The notes: generated by a model not told the origin, from the sequence alone. DNA of 64,000 nt from Mycobacterium intermedium (GCF_002086275.1 NZ_MVHT01000006.1:62001-126000); one strand, 5' to 3'; shown: positions 1-9,736, counted from the stretch's first letter. Numbers and translations are program-made.

Positions 1-694
1 TCGTCAGCGCCAACGCGCGATCGAAATCCTCGCGCAGTGTGCTCGGGTCGTAGGTCAGCATCCGCGAGACCAGCCGAGGACCCTCGACGGCGATCACCGA
101 CCGGGCATGATCGGTCGCCCGTTGTCGGGAGTACACCGTCGCGTAGCTGATGCCCACACCACTGAGGCTGACGCCCGCTGCGACGAGCAGCATGATCGCG
201 ATCCATCGACGGATCTGCGGGAGCCGCTCGTCGCGTTCGACGCACCGCACCTCGGTGTGGGTCAGCATGTCGGCGAAGGTGCGGCGGCTGGAATCCCACA
301 GCGGCCACAGCCATCCGATGAACACCGGCAGGGTATCGAGCAGGTGGGCCAGGTCGCGTAGCAACAGCCACCACGGGCCGGGCCGCGTCCCGTCGCTTTC
401 CGTCACCGCGATGCCGGTCAGCGCGCGTCCCAGACTCCAGCCGGTGATGCTCGGCAACAGCAACCGGTTGACCAGTATCAACAGGATTGTCAGAGCCCAG
501 GTGCCGACGGACACCCACAACCACACGCCGGTCGGCACGGTCAGGGAGACCAGGAACATCGTCGCGACCACGGCGAGCCCGGGCAGGACGTCGATGGCCA
601 ATGCGCCGGCGCGCAACCGCCAGGGCGCCAAGACTTTCTCGGGTAAGACTTGGATGGTTTCCGTGGTCTCGATGTCCTCGACCACCAGCGTCAC
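1..694 (-). CDS. mas1B: Mce-associated RDD membrane protein (3' end cut by window)
   Basis: The reading frame begins at a GTG whose GTGA overlaps the TGA of the upstream Mce-associated gene, and stays open to the window edge, giving at least 231 residues. Residues about 20-150 form an RDD domain: an Arg/Ala/Asp motif (LRAGALAIDVLPG) starts the first membrane segment, followed by two more hydrophobic helices. A further helix near residues 185-205 leads into an extracytoplasmic part like that of other Mce-associated proteins. It matches the place of Rv0176 (about 322 aa) after mce1F. Mce-associated proteins are thought to stabilise or assist the Mce importer; the exact task of this one is unknown. 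The C-terminus lies outside the window. Confidence 0.8.
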   Translation of the reverse strand, partial: MTLVVEDIETTETIQVLPEKVLAPWRLRAGALAIDVLPGLAVVATMFLVSLTVPTGVWLWVSVGTWALTILLILVNRLLLPSITGWSLGRALTGIAVTESDGTRPGPWWLLLRDLAHLLDTLPVFIGWLWPLWDSSRRTFADMLTHTEVRCVERDERLPQIRRWIAIMLLVAAGVSLSGVGISYATVYSRQRATDHARSVIAVEGPRLVSRMLTYDPSTLREDFDRALALT

Positions 695-1461
695 TTCGTC
701 ACCTGGTCGAGCTTGGAGATCCGATACTGCCCCTCCGCCATCGCCATGCGTACGCGCAGGCGGTAACCCGTTTCCTGGTTCTCTTGCTGGTTGTTGGACA
801 CACGGACCCGCATCGCCACCAGCACGTCGATGGTTCCGTCGGGATTGTTGTGTTCGACAGCTGCCCGCAGGTCAGACACCTGTACGTGCACGTTCGCACT
901 CTGGTAAGCCTGGACGAGCATGCTGCTGTACATGACGGCCTGGGTTCGGTAGGCGTCGGTGCCGCAGTCGATGATCTTCTGCTCGCTGGCCGCCATCGCA
1001 TCTGTGTCCGGCGCCTGGGTGACGGCGACGCAGTCTTTGGCGGCCTGCAGCGCTGCCTCGTTGTTGCGCGCGATCGCCTGGCTGTCGAGGTGATACCGCA
1101 GCGCCAGGTAGCCGCCCGCACTGATGCCGCCGGCAAGCAGGAAGAGCACGATGCAGACGGTGACCACCCAGCCCCGGCCCAGTCGCGACGGCGGGCGCTG
1201 CACGCCGTCGTCAGAAGCTAGGTCAGTTGCGGGGGTTTCAGGGTCGGGACTTTCCGATTCCTCGGTCGCTGCCTCGGACTCGTCGGCAGCAACCGCATCG
1301 CCCTCAGACTCGGTGGAGTCTGAGGCCGTCGTGGCCTCTGCCTCAGTGCTGATCTGCTCGGTTTGCGCCTCGGATTCGGTCGAATCCTCAGCGTTCACCT
1401 GGTCGCGCAACGAATCATCGGCGATGGGGTTCAGCCGGCCGGTGCCAGCATCTCCTTCCAT
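691..1461 (-). CDS. mas1A: Mce-associated single-pass membrane protein
   Basis: Predicted 256 residues. Residues about 20-90 are a low-complexity acidic stretch rich in Glu, Ser, Ala, Thr and Asp, presumably cytoplasmic and disordered. A hydrophobic helix at about 97-120 (VVTVCIVLFLLAGG) is followed by an external domain of the Mce-associated type, with two cysteines (in KDCVAV and IIDCG) that could pair. The gene starts inside the end of mce1F with a 31-base overlap, so it is translated with the operon. It sits where Rv0175 sits in M. tuberculosis, but its acidic head looks long for that family (about 213 aa there). A later start would shorten the head, but the helix and the external domain fix the frame. 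Role inferred from position and architecture only. Confidence 0.8.
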   Translation of the reverse strand: MEGDAGTGRLNPIADDSLRDQVNAEDSTESEAQTEQISTEAEATTASDSTESEGDAVAADESEAATEESESPDPETPATDLASDDGVQRPPSRLGRGWVVTVCIVLFLLAGGISAGGYLALRYHLDSQAIARNNEAALQAAKDCVAVTQAPDTDAMAASEQKIIDCGTDAYRTQAVMYSSMLVQAYQSANVHVQVSDLRAAVEHNNPDGTIDVLVAMRVRVSNNQQENQETGYRLRVRMAMAEGQYRISKLDQVTK

Positions 1462-3023
1462 CCATCGTCTCCTGTTTTGGTCGAGTTTTCGACGGAGTAC
1501 TTGATTCCGTCGGGCCCTACCAGTTCACCGCTTTGGGGACTGTAGACGGCCGTGGGCGGTCCCGGAGTGTAGACACACGGGTTGGGCTGTTGGCCGTTGC
1601 ACTGCACGCTACCTGACCCGGGTCGTTGCAGTGGGTCACTGATGGGCGGTGGCGTCGTTCCGCCGGGCGGCAGTTTGTCTGCCGGCAGCGGGTTCAGGCC
1701 GTTGTTGACCGACGGCGCCGGAATCACCTCGCCCGGACGCACCGACTGGTCACACCGCGCCGCGGGTGCGGGGCAGGTCAGGATCTGGTTGGGGTCGCCG
1801 AACCAGGGGTTGGTGCCGGCAGGCACGTACGGGTTGGGGTCACGGCACTCCCGCCGCGGCGTCGCAGCACGCTTGCCCGGCACATCGACGCACGGGATGT
1901 TGCGCGAACCACGCACGCTGTTGGCCGGTGTGTCCATCGGGATCTTGCAGTACGTGCCCTTGGGTAGTGGCTGCAGAGTGGTGTCGGCAAACGATCGCCA
2001 CTGCTCTGCCGGGATGAAACCCGTCAGGCACGGGGGCGGTTGGTTGATCGCCAGCGCCATGTCGAGAGCGGCCATATTCGGGAACGGCGCGGCCACCGTC
2101 TGCGCGATCGCGGCGCCCTGCGGGAGGAACACCAGCACCTGCTCGAGACCAGCGCTGTACTTCTTGAGCAGGTCGATCACGGCGGTCAGGTTCGCCAGCG
2201 TCTGGGGCAGCGAGTCCCGCACGTCGTTGAAGACCTCGTTGACCTGGTCGGCGGTCGGCGCGGCCTGCTGCAGAACGCTCCGCAGGTTCTGGTCGCGCTC
2301 CGCGGTCTGGGCGGCCAGCACGTTCAGGTTGTGCGCCCATCGCGAGATGGCGTCACCCGAGTCGACCTGGCTCTGCAGAACCGGTCCGGAGTGCTGGATG
2401 ATGTCGTTGATGTCGTTGATCTGGTTGTGGAAGTCGCCCACGATCGCCTGAGTGGCGTCCGTCAGCCGTTGCAGGGCCGGGCCCAATCCGCCGACGGCTT
2501 GAGCCGTCTCGTCGAGCAGCTGGGGGATCTTCTCCTTGGGGAGTACTTGCAGGCCTCGGTTGGCCGTGTCCAGCGCGGGACCGATCTCACTCGGCACGGT
2601 GTTCCGGCACGCGGTGCCTTCGCCGCAGCCGATGTTTGAACCCGCCTTGTAGTACTGCTTGGGGTTTCCGCGTGACACGAGGTCCAGGTACTGCTCACCG
2701 ACCGCGGATACGGAATGCACGTTTGCCGTGGCGTCGATCGGGATCTTGTAGCGGCTGTCGATACTCAGCGTCGCCCGGGCACCCTGCCGGGTGGGCTCCA
2801 CAGTGGTGACCTTGCCGATCGTCACACCGCGGTAGGTCACGTTGGCCGTCGGGTACAACCCGCCCGAGGCGGGCAGGTCAGCGGTGAGTTCGTACCGGCC
2901 AATGGTCAACGGCTCGGGCAACAGGGTCGGGATCTGCAGGTAGTAGACGCCCAACACCAGCAGCGAGATCACGGTCAGGCCGCCGAACATCAGCAGCTGC
3001 CGTTTGATAAAGGGAGTTAGCAA
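1431..3023 (-). CDS. mce1F: Mce1F, MCE-family lipid-import subunit
   Basis: Predicted 530 residues. An N-terminal membrane anchor at about 8-28 (LLMFGGLTVISLLVLGVYY) is followed by an MCE/MlaD domain at about 40-115 containing the typical GVTIGKVTTVEP turn and a membrane-proximal beta strand core. Residues about 120-310 are a helical region predicted to form the needle-like tube of Mce complexes. The last 150 residues are proline-rich and contain several cysteines. It is the last of six mce genes and overlaps lprK by 7 bases. As in the family, it should sit in the periplasm as part of a hexameric lipid conduit feeding the YrbE permease. The assignment to mce1 rather than another mce operon rests on the fadD5 and mce1R neighbours. 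Confidence 0.95.
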   Translation of the reverse strand: MLTPFIKRQLLMFGGLTVISLLVLGVYYLQIPTLLPEPLTIGRYELTADLPASGGLYPTANVTYRGVTIGKVTTVEPTRQGARATLSIDSRYKIPIDATANVHSVSAVGEQYLDLVSRGNPKQYYKAGSNIGCGEGTACRNTVPSEIGPALDTANRGLQVLPKEKIPQLLDETAQAVGGLGPALQRLTDATQAIVGDFHNQINDINDIIQHSGPVLQSQVDSGDAISRWAHNLNVLAAQTAERDQNLRSVLQQAAPTADQVNEVFNDVRDSLPQTLANLTAVIDLLKKYSAGLEQVLVFLPQGAAIAQTVAAPFPNMAALDMALAINQPPPCLTGFIPAEQWRSFADTTLQPLPKGTYCKIPMDTPANSVRGSRNIPCVDVPGKRAATPRRECRDPNPYVPAGTNPWFGDPNQILTCPAPAARCDQSVRPGEVIPAPSVNNGLNPLPADKLPPGGTTPPPISDPLQRPGSGSVQCNGQQPNPCVYTPGPPTAVYSPQSGELVGPDGIKYSVENSTKTGDDGWKEMLAPAG

Positions 3024-4201
3024 TTCCTGTCGCCCCTCTCGACAAACGGCCCGCCTGGTGCGTTCGCCGGGCTAGACGTGTACCGGACGTCCGGGATCAT
3101 CGTCTCGGGGTCGCGGCCGAACGATTGCTCGATCGCACGCAGGGCGCCCTGGAAGCCAGTGCCGGTCAGCACCGCGTTGTCCATGGCACTGAGCGTGACG
3201 TCAAGCGTTGCCGACACGTTCTGGTAGTCGCCGCGGAAGATCTTCGGAACCGCGTCGATGTCGAACGGCTGGGTCAGGATCAGCTTCAGCGCACCGATCA
3301 GGTACGGCGAACCCTTGCTGAGCTCCTTCAGCGGGCACTGCAGGGCCGCCAGGGAGCTGTGCAGCCCGGCCTGCGCCTCGCCCAGGTACTGGGCGGTGAC
3401 CTGGCTCAGGTCGCCCACCGCGTCGACGGCGTTGACCAGCAGATTCTGCGTGTCGGCGAAGTGCTTGAGCAACGGCGGGAAGTCGGTCAGGACCCGGTCC
3501 AGCACGTCCGCCCGCTGGCCGACGTAGACCAGCAGTCGGTTGGTGGAGTCAATCGCGTGGGTGATGTCGTCGCGTTGCTGGTTGAGCTGGTCGGTGAAGG
3601 TGTCCAGCCTGTTGAGGAAGCCGCGGATCTGATCGCCCCGCTTGTAGAAGATGTTGAAGACCTCGTTCTGCAGCACCTCCAAGTTGGGGATGCCGCCACC
3701 ACGCAGAATGAGCGCGATGCTCGCCAACGTCTGCTCGGTGTTGGGGTACGCGGTGTTCTCGCCACCCGCCGAGTTCTTCAGCGGGAGCGTGTCACCGTTC
3801 TTGAGCGCCGGGCCCTCGGCCGGCGAAATCAGCTCCACGTGCTGCGAACCCAGCAAACTGGTCTGCCCGATCTTGGCGATGGTGTTCTTCTTCAACACCA
3901 CGCCCTTGTCGATGCCCAGCGTCAGGGTCGCAATCCAGTTCTTCAGCTCGATGCGGCGAATGGAGCCGACCGGGACGTCGGCGACCATCACCTTGCTGTT
4001 GCCGTTGATCGCGAGGGTGTCGGGCACCTGCACATACAGGACGTAGGAACCCTCGCCGCTACCCGGACCGCCCGGAATGGTCACGTTCGAGATGCCGCGC
4101 CACCCACACGAGCTGGACAGGATCGCGACCATCAGCAGTACCAGCGCCTGCCAACTGCGGCGGCGTAGGGCACCGGCTATCACGTTCAGCACGCGCATCA
4201 C
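3017..4201 (-). CDS. lprK: Mce1E, lipoprotein subunit of the Mce1 importer
   Basis: Predicted 394 residues. The start ATG shares an ATGA overlap with the stop of mce1D. The N-terminus is a lipoprotein signal: a basic patch (RRRS), a hydrophobic core and a lipobox ending LSSSC with Cys32 as the lipidation site. The MCE domain spans about 48-130 (VPVGSIRRIELKNW), followed by a long helical region to about 310 and a C-terminal tail with a cysteine as penultimate residue. In every complete mce operon the fifth gene is the lipoprotein, which fits. It should be anchored to the outer face of the membrane and take part in lipid transfer through the Mce1 assembly. Confidence 0.95.
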   Translation of the reverse strand: MMRVLNVIAGALRRRSWQALVLLMVAILSSSCGWRGISNVTIPGGPGSGEGSYVLYVQVPDTLAINGNSKVMVADVPVGSIRRIELKNWIATLTLGIDKGVVLKKNTIAKIGQTSLLGSQHVELISPAEGPALKNGDTLPLKNSAGGENTAYPNTEQTLASIALILRGGGIPNLEVLQNEVFNIFYKRGDQIRGFLNRLDTFTDQLNQQRDDITHAIDSTNRLLVYVGQRADVLDRVLTDFPPLLKHFADTQNLLVNAVDAVGDLSQVTAQYLGEAQAGLHSSLAALQCPLKELSKGSPYLIGALKLILTQPFDIDAVPKIFRGDYQNVSATLDVTLSAMDNAVLTGTGFQGALRAIEQSFGRDPETMIPDVRYTSSPANAPGGPFVERGDRNC

Positions 4202-5811
4202 TGGCCTCCTGCCTCAGCGGGCAACGGGGCGCCGACCGCCGCGGCCGGCGGCGGACCCGGTGCCGCGGGCACCGGCGGGACGGGACCCGGGACCACGCCC
4301 GGTCCGGGCGGCGGTGGCGGGATCGGAACCTGCGGAGCGTTCAGACCAATCGGCGGCAACACCGGGTATTGGTCGTAGGCGTTCGGCGGCCCGGGAGGCG
4401 TCTGCAGCGTGGACTGCACGGGCTCGATGTCGGGCCCGCCCATCAACTCGTCCAACGACTCGGGAGTCAGCAGACCCCTGGTGATCGGACCGACCTGCAC
4501 GCCCTGCATACCCGGGGCCACGATCCAGCCGGTCTGGGTGTTCTTGTGCGACAACGGAGTGTCCGGTACCCAGATACCCGGCACGGTCGTGTCCTTGTAT
4601 CCGGGCGGGGGCTGCAACCGCGGCTCGGAGTACGCGACGTCCTTCGGCAACACCGACGCCAGGTTGAAGGTGTTCAAACCGAACGGGAAGTAGTTGAACT
4701 TGATCGCGTCCAGGATCGGCGCCAGGTATTGCGCGCAGAGTTCGGCGGATTCTTGGTACCCCAGCCGGCTCGCGGCCTGAATCGAGCTGCAGACGAACTG
4801 CATCGGGTTCGCGAACGCGGTGATCTCTGGAACGGCGACCACCGATCCGTGCGCCGGGTGGTAGATCTGGTTCACGTTGGCCGCGGCGGTCGGAAGAACG
4901 TGCAGGGCGGTCTCGATGCCGTTCAGCGGCTCGGACTGCAATATCGTGTTGGTGACGTCCGCCAGGTTGTTCACGTCGTGCGCGAGCACCTCGCGGTTCT
5001 TGTCGAGGAACGGCCGCACGGTCGTCAGCAGGCTGTCGATTTGCTGCAGTGCGTTGGACAGATCGCGGTCGTTGCTCGCGAGGCGGCCGGTGAGCTCGGC
5101 CAGGTTCTGATTCAGCGACACGAACTGCTGGTCGTCCTGGTGCAGCGCGTTGACGAACAGCGCCAGGCTCTTCACCACCGCAAAGAAGTCACCGCGTCCT
5201 TGGTTCAGCGCGGTCAACGCGTCCGACAAAGACTCCAACGTCGCGTTGAGCTGCTTCCCCTTGCCCTGCAGGCCGTTCGCGAAGGACTCGATGACCTCCC
5301 CGAAGGGCCCCTTGGGCTGCTCCTTGGTTGGACCGAGCTTGTCGATGATGTCGGTGATGCTGTTGCGCAGCTCGTCCCACTCCACCGGAACCCGGGTGCG
5401 GCTGATGTCGATCACCGCGCCGTCCTGCAGAGTCGGGCCACCTTTATACGGAGGCTCAAGCTGCAGAGTGCGGGATGCGACCAGGGTCGGGTTCAGAATC
5501 CACGCCTCGGCGTTTGCCGGCACCTTGTACTTGTTCTCGTAGTGGAAGGTGACCTTCATCTTGTCGCCGGCGGGCTCGATCTTGTCGACCCGGCCCACCT
5601 GCAACCCCATGATCAGGACCTTGTCACCCGGGTACAGGGCGTTCGCGGCCGAGAAATACGCCGTCACGGTGTTGTTGGTCAGCTTCTTGTACAGCGTGAA
5701 GCCGGCCCACGCAGCGACGAGCCCGACGATCACCAGCAGGATGCCGATAACAATGGTTGCGCGTGACAACCTCGGCAGGCGGATGTTGCGAACGTCAAAG
5801 ATGGTGCTCAA
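4198..5811 (-). CDS. mce1D: Mce1D, MCE-family lipid-import subunit
   Basis: Predicted 537 residues. A membrane helix lies at about 20-42 (TIVIGILLVIVGLVAAWAG), then an MCE domain at about 47-130 with the GLQVGRVDKIEP signature, then helical tube segments to about 320. From about 425 to the end the protein is an extreme Pro/Gly/Ala tail, which is usual for Mce1D and probably disordered or cell-wall exposed. ATGA overlaps join it to mce1C upstream and lprK downstream, so the six Mce proteins are probably made in fixed ratio. Confidence 0.95.
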   Translation of the reverse strand: MSTIFDVRNIRLPRLSRATIVIGILLVIVGLVAAWAGFTLYKKLTNNTVTAYFSAANALYPGDKVLIMGLQVGRVDKIEPAGDKMKVTFHYENKYKVPANAEAWILNPTLVASRTLQLEPPYKGGPTLQDGAVIDISRTRVPVEWDELRNSITDIIDKLGPTKEQPKGPFGEVIESFANGLQGKGKQLNATLESLSDALTALNQGRGDFFAVVKSLALFVNALHQDDQQFVSLNQNLAELTGRLASNDRDLSNALQQIDSLLTTVRPFLDKNREVLAHDVNNLADVTNTILQSEPLNGIETALHVLPTAAANVNQIYHPAHGSVVAVPEITAFANPMQFVCSSIQAASRLGYQESAELCAQYLAPILDAIKFNYFPFGLNTFNLASVLPKDVAYSEPRLQPPPGYKDTTVPGIWVPDTPLSHKNTQTGWIVAPGMQGVQVGPITRGLLTPESLDELMGGPDIEPVQSTLQTPPGPPNAYDQYPVLPPIGLNAPQVPIPPPPPGPGVVPGPVPPVPAAPGPPPAAAVGAPLPAEAGGQ

Positions 5812-7373
5812 TTCTGGCTACCTCCCGCCGCACCACTGCCGCCCGTTCCGCCGGGCGTGATGAACGGTGCCGGTAACTGATTGCCAGGCCCAGGAGGCGC
5901 CGGCGGTCCCGGCGGCAGGCCCGGTGCGAACGTTGACGGTGGCGGAACCGGACCCGCCGGTCCCAAGGGCTCGGTGCGGGCACCCGGAGGTGCGTCCGGT
6001 GGGATCGGCACGGGCGTACCCGGGACGTCCGGAACCGGTTCGCCCGGTCGCCCGGCGATCGGGAGGCCCGGCGTCGGCGGCAGGCCGTTCGGGTTCGGTG
6101 GCGACACCTCCAAGTTGTCCAGCGGCGCTGGGAAGAACGGCCCACCGAACGGGCCTTGCAGCGCCCCGGCGCAGGGCAGCGGGTCGCCGGGCCGTGGCAG
6201 CGCACCGGCCGCTGGGGTGTAGGAGCACGGCGATCCGGGCGGGATGGCCGGTCCCGGGTGGTCCGGGGTGCCTTCCAGCACGCGCGGCGCAGGCGGCGGC
6301 GCGCCATTGGGGAACCGGGTCCCGTTGGGGTCGGGGAAGCGGTATTCCGGCAGCCCGGCGCTACGCCAGAACTGCTCTGGGTCCAGGCCGCGCTTCTTGA
6401 ACGCCGCGTCGATGAACGGCTGCATGACCTGCCCCGGCGCCAGGTTGTGGATAACAACCTTGAAGAACGGCCCCGAGCTGATGGCCTCGTTCAACGACGG
6501 GAGGAACCCGCCGACCATGATCAGCCCGTTGGCAAGGTCGTCCTTGCGCTCGACCAGCAGGTCACTGACCGTGCGCAGCTGTTCAAGCACGTGGTTGAGG
6601 TTCGGGTTGTCGTTGATCAGCCCCTGCACCTGCTGTGAGAACGAGGCGATGTTGCCCAGCAGTGCGTTGATCGCCTGTCCGCGTTCGTTGAACGCGGCGA
6701 TCAGTGTTTTCGCGTTGACCAACAGCCTGTCCACCTGGCTGGCACGGTCGCCGAGGACGCTGGCCACCTGGTTGGCCTGGGCCAGCAGGTGCTTGATCTC
6801 CTCGTCGCGCTTGCCGATGGTGTCGGAGAACCTCTCGACACCCCGCAGCGCATCGCTCAAGTGCGGGTAGGTCTGATCGATCGTCTCGGACAGCACGTGC
6901 AGCGACTGCTTCACGGCGTCGATGTCCCAGCCGGTGGCCGCCTTGGTGACGTCGAAGAAGGCGTCGTAGATCTGGTACGGAGTGGTGCTCTGCCCCAGCG
7001 GCAAAATGCCGTTCGGCCGCAGCGGTTGGTTGCCGCGAGTGTCGATCTCAAGCACCTTCTTGCCCAGGATCGTGTCGGTGCGGATCGCCAAACGGCTTTC
7101 GGTGCCGATGGTGTTGCCACCGATCGAGAACTTGACCACGATGTGGTCGCCTTCGATCGACATTGCCTCGACCTTGCCGACCTCGAAGCCGGCGATCCGG
7201 ACCTTGTCGCCCTTGTTGAGGCCGCCGGTGTCTTTGAACTGCCCGTAGTAGTACGGCTTGGCGAACAGCATCGGAACACTGGTGAAGCTCTGACCCACCC
7301 CGACGACCAACAGGGTCACCAGGATGCCCATCAGGCCGATGTGGAGCCGATTTGGGGGTTCTAGCGTTCTCAT
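5808..7373 (-). CDS. mce1C: Mce1C, MCE-family lipid-import subunit
   Basis: Predicted 521 residues from the ATG at 7373, chosen because it forms an ATGA overlap with the mce1B stop; a GTG 12 bases upstream (7385) is the alternative. A membrane helix at about 12-30 precedes the MCE domain (about 35-115, with KVRIAGFEVGKVEAMS) and a helical segment to about 310. The remaining 200 residues are rich in Pro, Gly and Ala with a few cysteines, typical of this subunit. The protein is expected in the periplasm as one of the six chains of the Mce1 lipid channel. Confidence 0.93.
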   Translation of the reverse strand: MRTLEPPNRLHIGLMGILVTLLVVGVGQSFTSVPMLFAKPYYYGQFKDTGGLNKGDKVRIAGFEVGKVEAMSIEGDHIVVKFSIGGNTIGTESRLAIRTDTILGKKVLEIDTRGNQPLRPNGILPLGQSTTPYQIYDAFFDVTKAATGWDIDAVKQSLHVLSETIDQTYPHLSDALRGVERFSDTIGKRDEEIKHLLAQANQVASVLGDRASQVDRLLVNAKTLIAAFNERGQAINALLGNIASFSQQVQGLINDNPNLNHVLEQLRTVSDLLVERKDDLANGLIMVGGFLPSLNEAISSGPFFKVVIHNLAPGQVMQPFIDAAFKKRGLDPEQFWRSAGLPEYRFPDPNGTRFPNGAPPPAPRVLEGTPDHPGPAIPPGSPCSYTPAAGALPRPGDPLPCAGALQGPFGGPFFPAPLDNLEVSPPNPNGLPPTPGLPIAGRPGEPVPDVPGTPVPIPPDAPPGARTEPLGPAGPVPPPSTFAPGLPPGPPAPPGPGNQLPAPFITPGGTGGSGAAGGSQN

Positions 7374-8410
7374 TGCGGTGCGCACCTACCCGTGGGCTGA
7401 GAGAAGAGCCTGACCGTTCGCACCGGACCGCCGGGCTGCAACCCGTTGATCCTGAGGCTGATGTCGCATGAGTAGAAGTTGACGAAGTCTCCGTAGGAGC
7501 CGATCGCCCGCCCGATCATGTTCAACGCGGTCGGCACCTTGTGCAGGAAGTCGTTCAGTTGTTCACTCTGGTCGATCAGCGGCTGCTGGATGGGGTCCAG
7601 GTAGTTGATCGTCTTGTGCAGCAGCGCACGGTCCTCGGCCAGCAGATCCGCCACCGTTCCCGCAGCGTTGCTGATGTGTGCGGTCCCGCCCGCCAGCTCG
7701 TTGTCGTGGTTCTTCAATCCGGTGATCAGCACCTCGAGGTTGTTGACGGTCTGGTCGAATTCCTTGCGGTGCCGCACGGTGGTGTCCAGGACGTTGTTCA
7801 GGTTCTTGACCACATCGCCGATCGCGGCATCCCGCTCGGCAAGCTGTGAGGTCAATTGCGCGGTCTGGTCGAGGATGTCGTTGATGGTGCCGCCCTGCCC
7901 CTGGAACACGGTGATGATGGCCGAGGCGATCGTGTTGACCTTGTCCGGGTCCAACGCCTTGAACACCGGCTTGAAACCACCGATCAAAGCGTCCAGGTCC
8001 AACGCCGGGGAGGTCCGCGCGAGCGGAATCAGTCCGCCGGCCGGCAGGATCTTGTCGTATCCGTCGCCCGAGCCCCGCTTGAGTTCCACGTAGCGGTTGC
8101 CGATCAGGTCCAGGTACCGGATCTGAGCGGTCGTGGACTGGTACACGGGGATCGAGCGGTCGACGTCGAACTCCACACGGACCCGCTTGCCACCGTCGAT
8201 CAGCTGAATGTCGCTGACCTTGCCGATTTCCACGCCCGAGGCGCGAACGAACTGGCCCTTGCGCAGGCCACTCACATTGCTGAACTCAGCGGCGTAGGTG
8301 TTCGTGCGGTCGAAGCGGATCTGCCCGAACACGACGATGATCATCACGCTGAACAGCAGCAGCACCACTGCGAAGATGCTGAGTTTGATTAAAGTTCCGG
8401 TGATTTTCAT
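7370..8410 (-). CDS. mce1B: Mce1B, MCE-family lipid-import subunit
   Basis: Predicted 346 residues, the same length I recall for Mce1B of M. tuberculosis. The start helix (LIKLSIFAVVLLLFSVMIIVV, about 7-27) is followed by an MCE domain at about 35-115 containing ASGVEIGKVSDIQ, then helices to about 300. Unlike Mce1C and Mce1D it has no proline-rich tail, and ends in a compact region with two cysteines (YSCDI and GRCAPQ) that could form a disulphide. ATGA overlaps link it to mce1A and mce1C. Confidence 0.95.
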   Translation of the reverse strand: MKITGTLIKLSIFAVVLLLFSVMIIVVFGQIRFDRTNTYAAEFSNVSGLRKGQFVRASGVEIGKVSDIQLIDGGKRVRVEFDVDRSIPVYQSTTAQIRYLDLIGNRYVELKRGSGDGYDKILPAGGLIPLARTSPALDLDALIGGFKPVFKALDPDKVNTIASAIITVFQGQGGTINDILDQTAQLTSQLAERDAAIGDVVKNLNNVLDTTVRHRKEFDQTVNNLEVLITGLKNHDNELAGGTAHISNAAGTVADLLAEDRALLHKTINYLDPIQQPLIDQSEQLNDFLHKVPTALNMIGRAIGSYGDFVNFYSCDISLRINGLQPGGPVRTVRLFSQPTGRCAPQ

Positions 8411-9732
8411 GGGTTGATCGTGTTATCCCCTACTTGACGGCCCCAGACGTACTCGATGACGTAGGGCGAACCGACCTCCAAGTGGTTGTACGGGGCGAGG
8501 CTGTTCCCGGTGTCCATGACGAGTTCGGGCGCCGGCCAGAAGTCCCGGGTGATCGGCTGCCAGCAACCGGGTGCACCACCGGGTCCACCGTGCGCGTTGA
8601 CGCGGGGCAGGTTCTCCGGCCACACGTACGGGTTCGGTGCGCCGCCGACCAGGCCGGCCGCCAAGCCACCAACCTGCGAAAGCAGCAGGGGCACCAGCGA
8701 TATCGGGTTGAGCATCATGCCCAGGGCCGACAGCGGCACGGTGTGGCTGTTCAGCGAATAGCCGTTGCCGCCGAGGAATTGGTAGGCCTTGGGTTCGATG
8801 TCGTGGTAGTTGCGCAGCGTGCAGAACAGCTCGGGGCTGTAGGTGTCCAACAATTGTGCGACAGGCACCAGGTCGTTGGCGCCGCGCGCCAGGTATGGCC
8901 CGCCGCGCCGGAATACATCCGCGCCGGTGTTACCGAAGCCCGCGGCCGCCAACAGCGCCTGGTCCAAGTCGTGTTGGTGCTCGTTGAAGGTGCGCGCCGT
9001 GGGCACCGAGTTGTTGAGGAACTCGAACAGGTCCGGCGCGGCGTCGGCGTATACGTCGCCGAGAGCGGCCAGCTGTTGGATGTCGCGACGCGCCTGCGGC
9101 ATCTGCGGGTTTATGTCGTCCAGGATCTTGTTGCCGTTGACGATCGATTCCCCGAACCGGTCACCGAGGCCGGACAGCGCTTGCGCTGCCGCACTCAGGG
9201 TCAGGTTCAGCTTGATCGGGTCGACCTTTTCCGAGATCTCGGTGAGGGTCTGGAACAGCGTGTTGATCTCGGTGGTAATGCCTGTGGCGTTGATCGTGCT
9301 GTGCGGCTTGAGGTGCCCGCGGGAGATGTCCTCGCCATTTTTGTTTCTGGGCGTGGTCAGCGACACGTACTTGCCGCCGAACACCGTGGTCGCCTTGATC
9401 TGAGCGTCCACATTCTCCGGGATTATGTCGAGGTATCGCGGATACACGTCGAGGCTGAATTTGGCGGCCGGCTTGCCGTCGGGTCCGGGCACCTCGCTGA
9501 TGGTGTCGACGCGGCCGATTTGCACCCCGTTGTAGGTGACCTTAGATCCGGGATCCATCACCAAGCCGGCCCGCGGAGACAGCATCGTCAGCTTGGTCTT
9601 CGGGGTGAAATCCCCTTTGAACTGGAAATACACCAGCGTCAGGATGAGGAGCAGGATCAGGATTGCCGCGACGCCCGCCGTCTTGTATGGCGGGTTCTTG
9701 ACCTTGTTGACCTTTCCAACCGGCGATGTCAT
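8407..9732 (-). CDS. mce1A: Mce1A, MCE-family lipid-import subunit
   Basis: Predicted 441 residues. A membrane helix at about 18-36 is followed by an MCE domain at about 38-125 (VTYNGVQIGRVDTISE) and a mostly helical region. Near the C-terminus are Trp-rich segments and two cysteines. The start lies 4 bases after the yrbE1B stop. Mce1A is the founding member of the family, first described as an invasin because it promoted uptake into mammalian cells; the accepted present role is fatty or mycolic acid import with the YrbE1 permease. No residue-level anomaly was seen. Confidence 0.95.
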   Translation of the reverse strand: MTSPVGKVNKVKNPPYKTAGVAAILILLLILTLVYFQFKGDFTPKTKLTMLSPRAGLVMDPGSKVTYNGVQIGRVDTISEVPGPDGKPAAKFSLDVYPRYLDIIPENVDAQIKATTVFGGKYVSLTTPRNKNGEDISRGHLKPHSTINATGITTEINTLFQTLTEISEKVDPIKLNLTLSAAAQALSGLGDRFGESIVNGNKILDDINPQMPQARRDIQQLAALGDVYADAAPDLFEFLNNSVPTARTFNEHQHDLDQALLAAAGFGNTGADVFRRGGPYLARGANDLVPVAQLLDTYSPELFCTLRNYHDIEPKAYQFLGGNGYSLNSHTVPLSALGMMLNPISLVPLLLSQVGGLAAGLVGGAPNPYVWPENLPRVNAHGGPGGAPGCWQPITRDFWPAPELVMDTGNSLAPYNHLEVGSPYVIEYVWGRQVGDNTINP

Positions 9733-9736
9733 AGCG

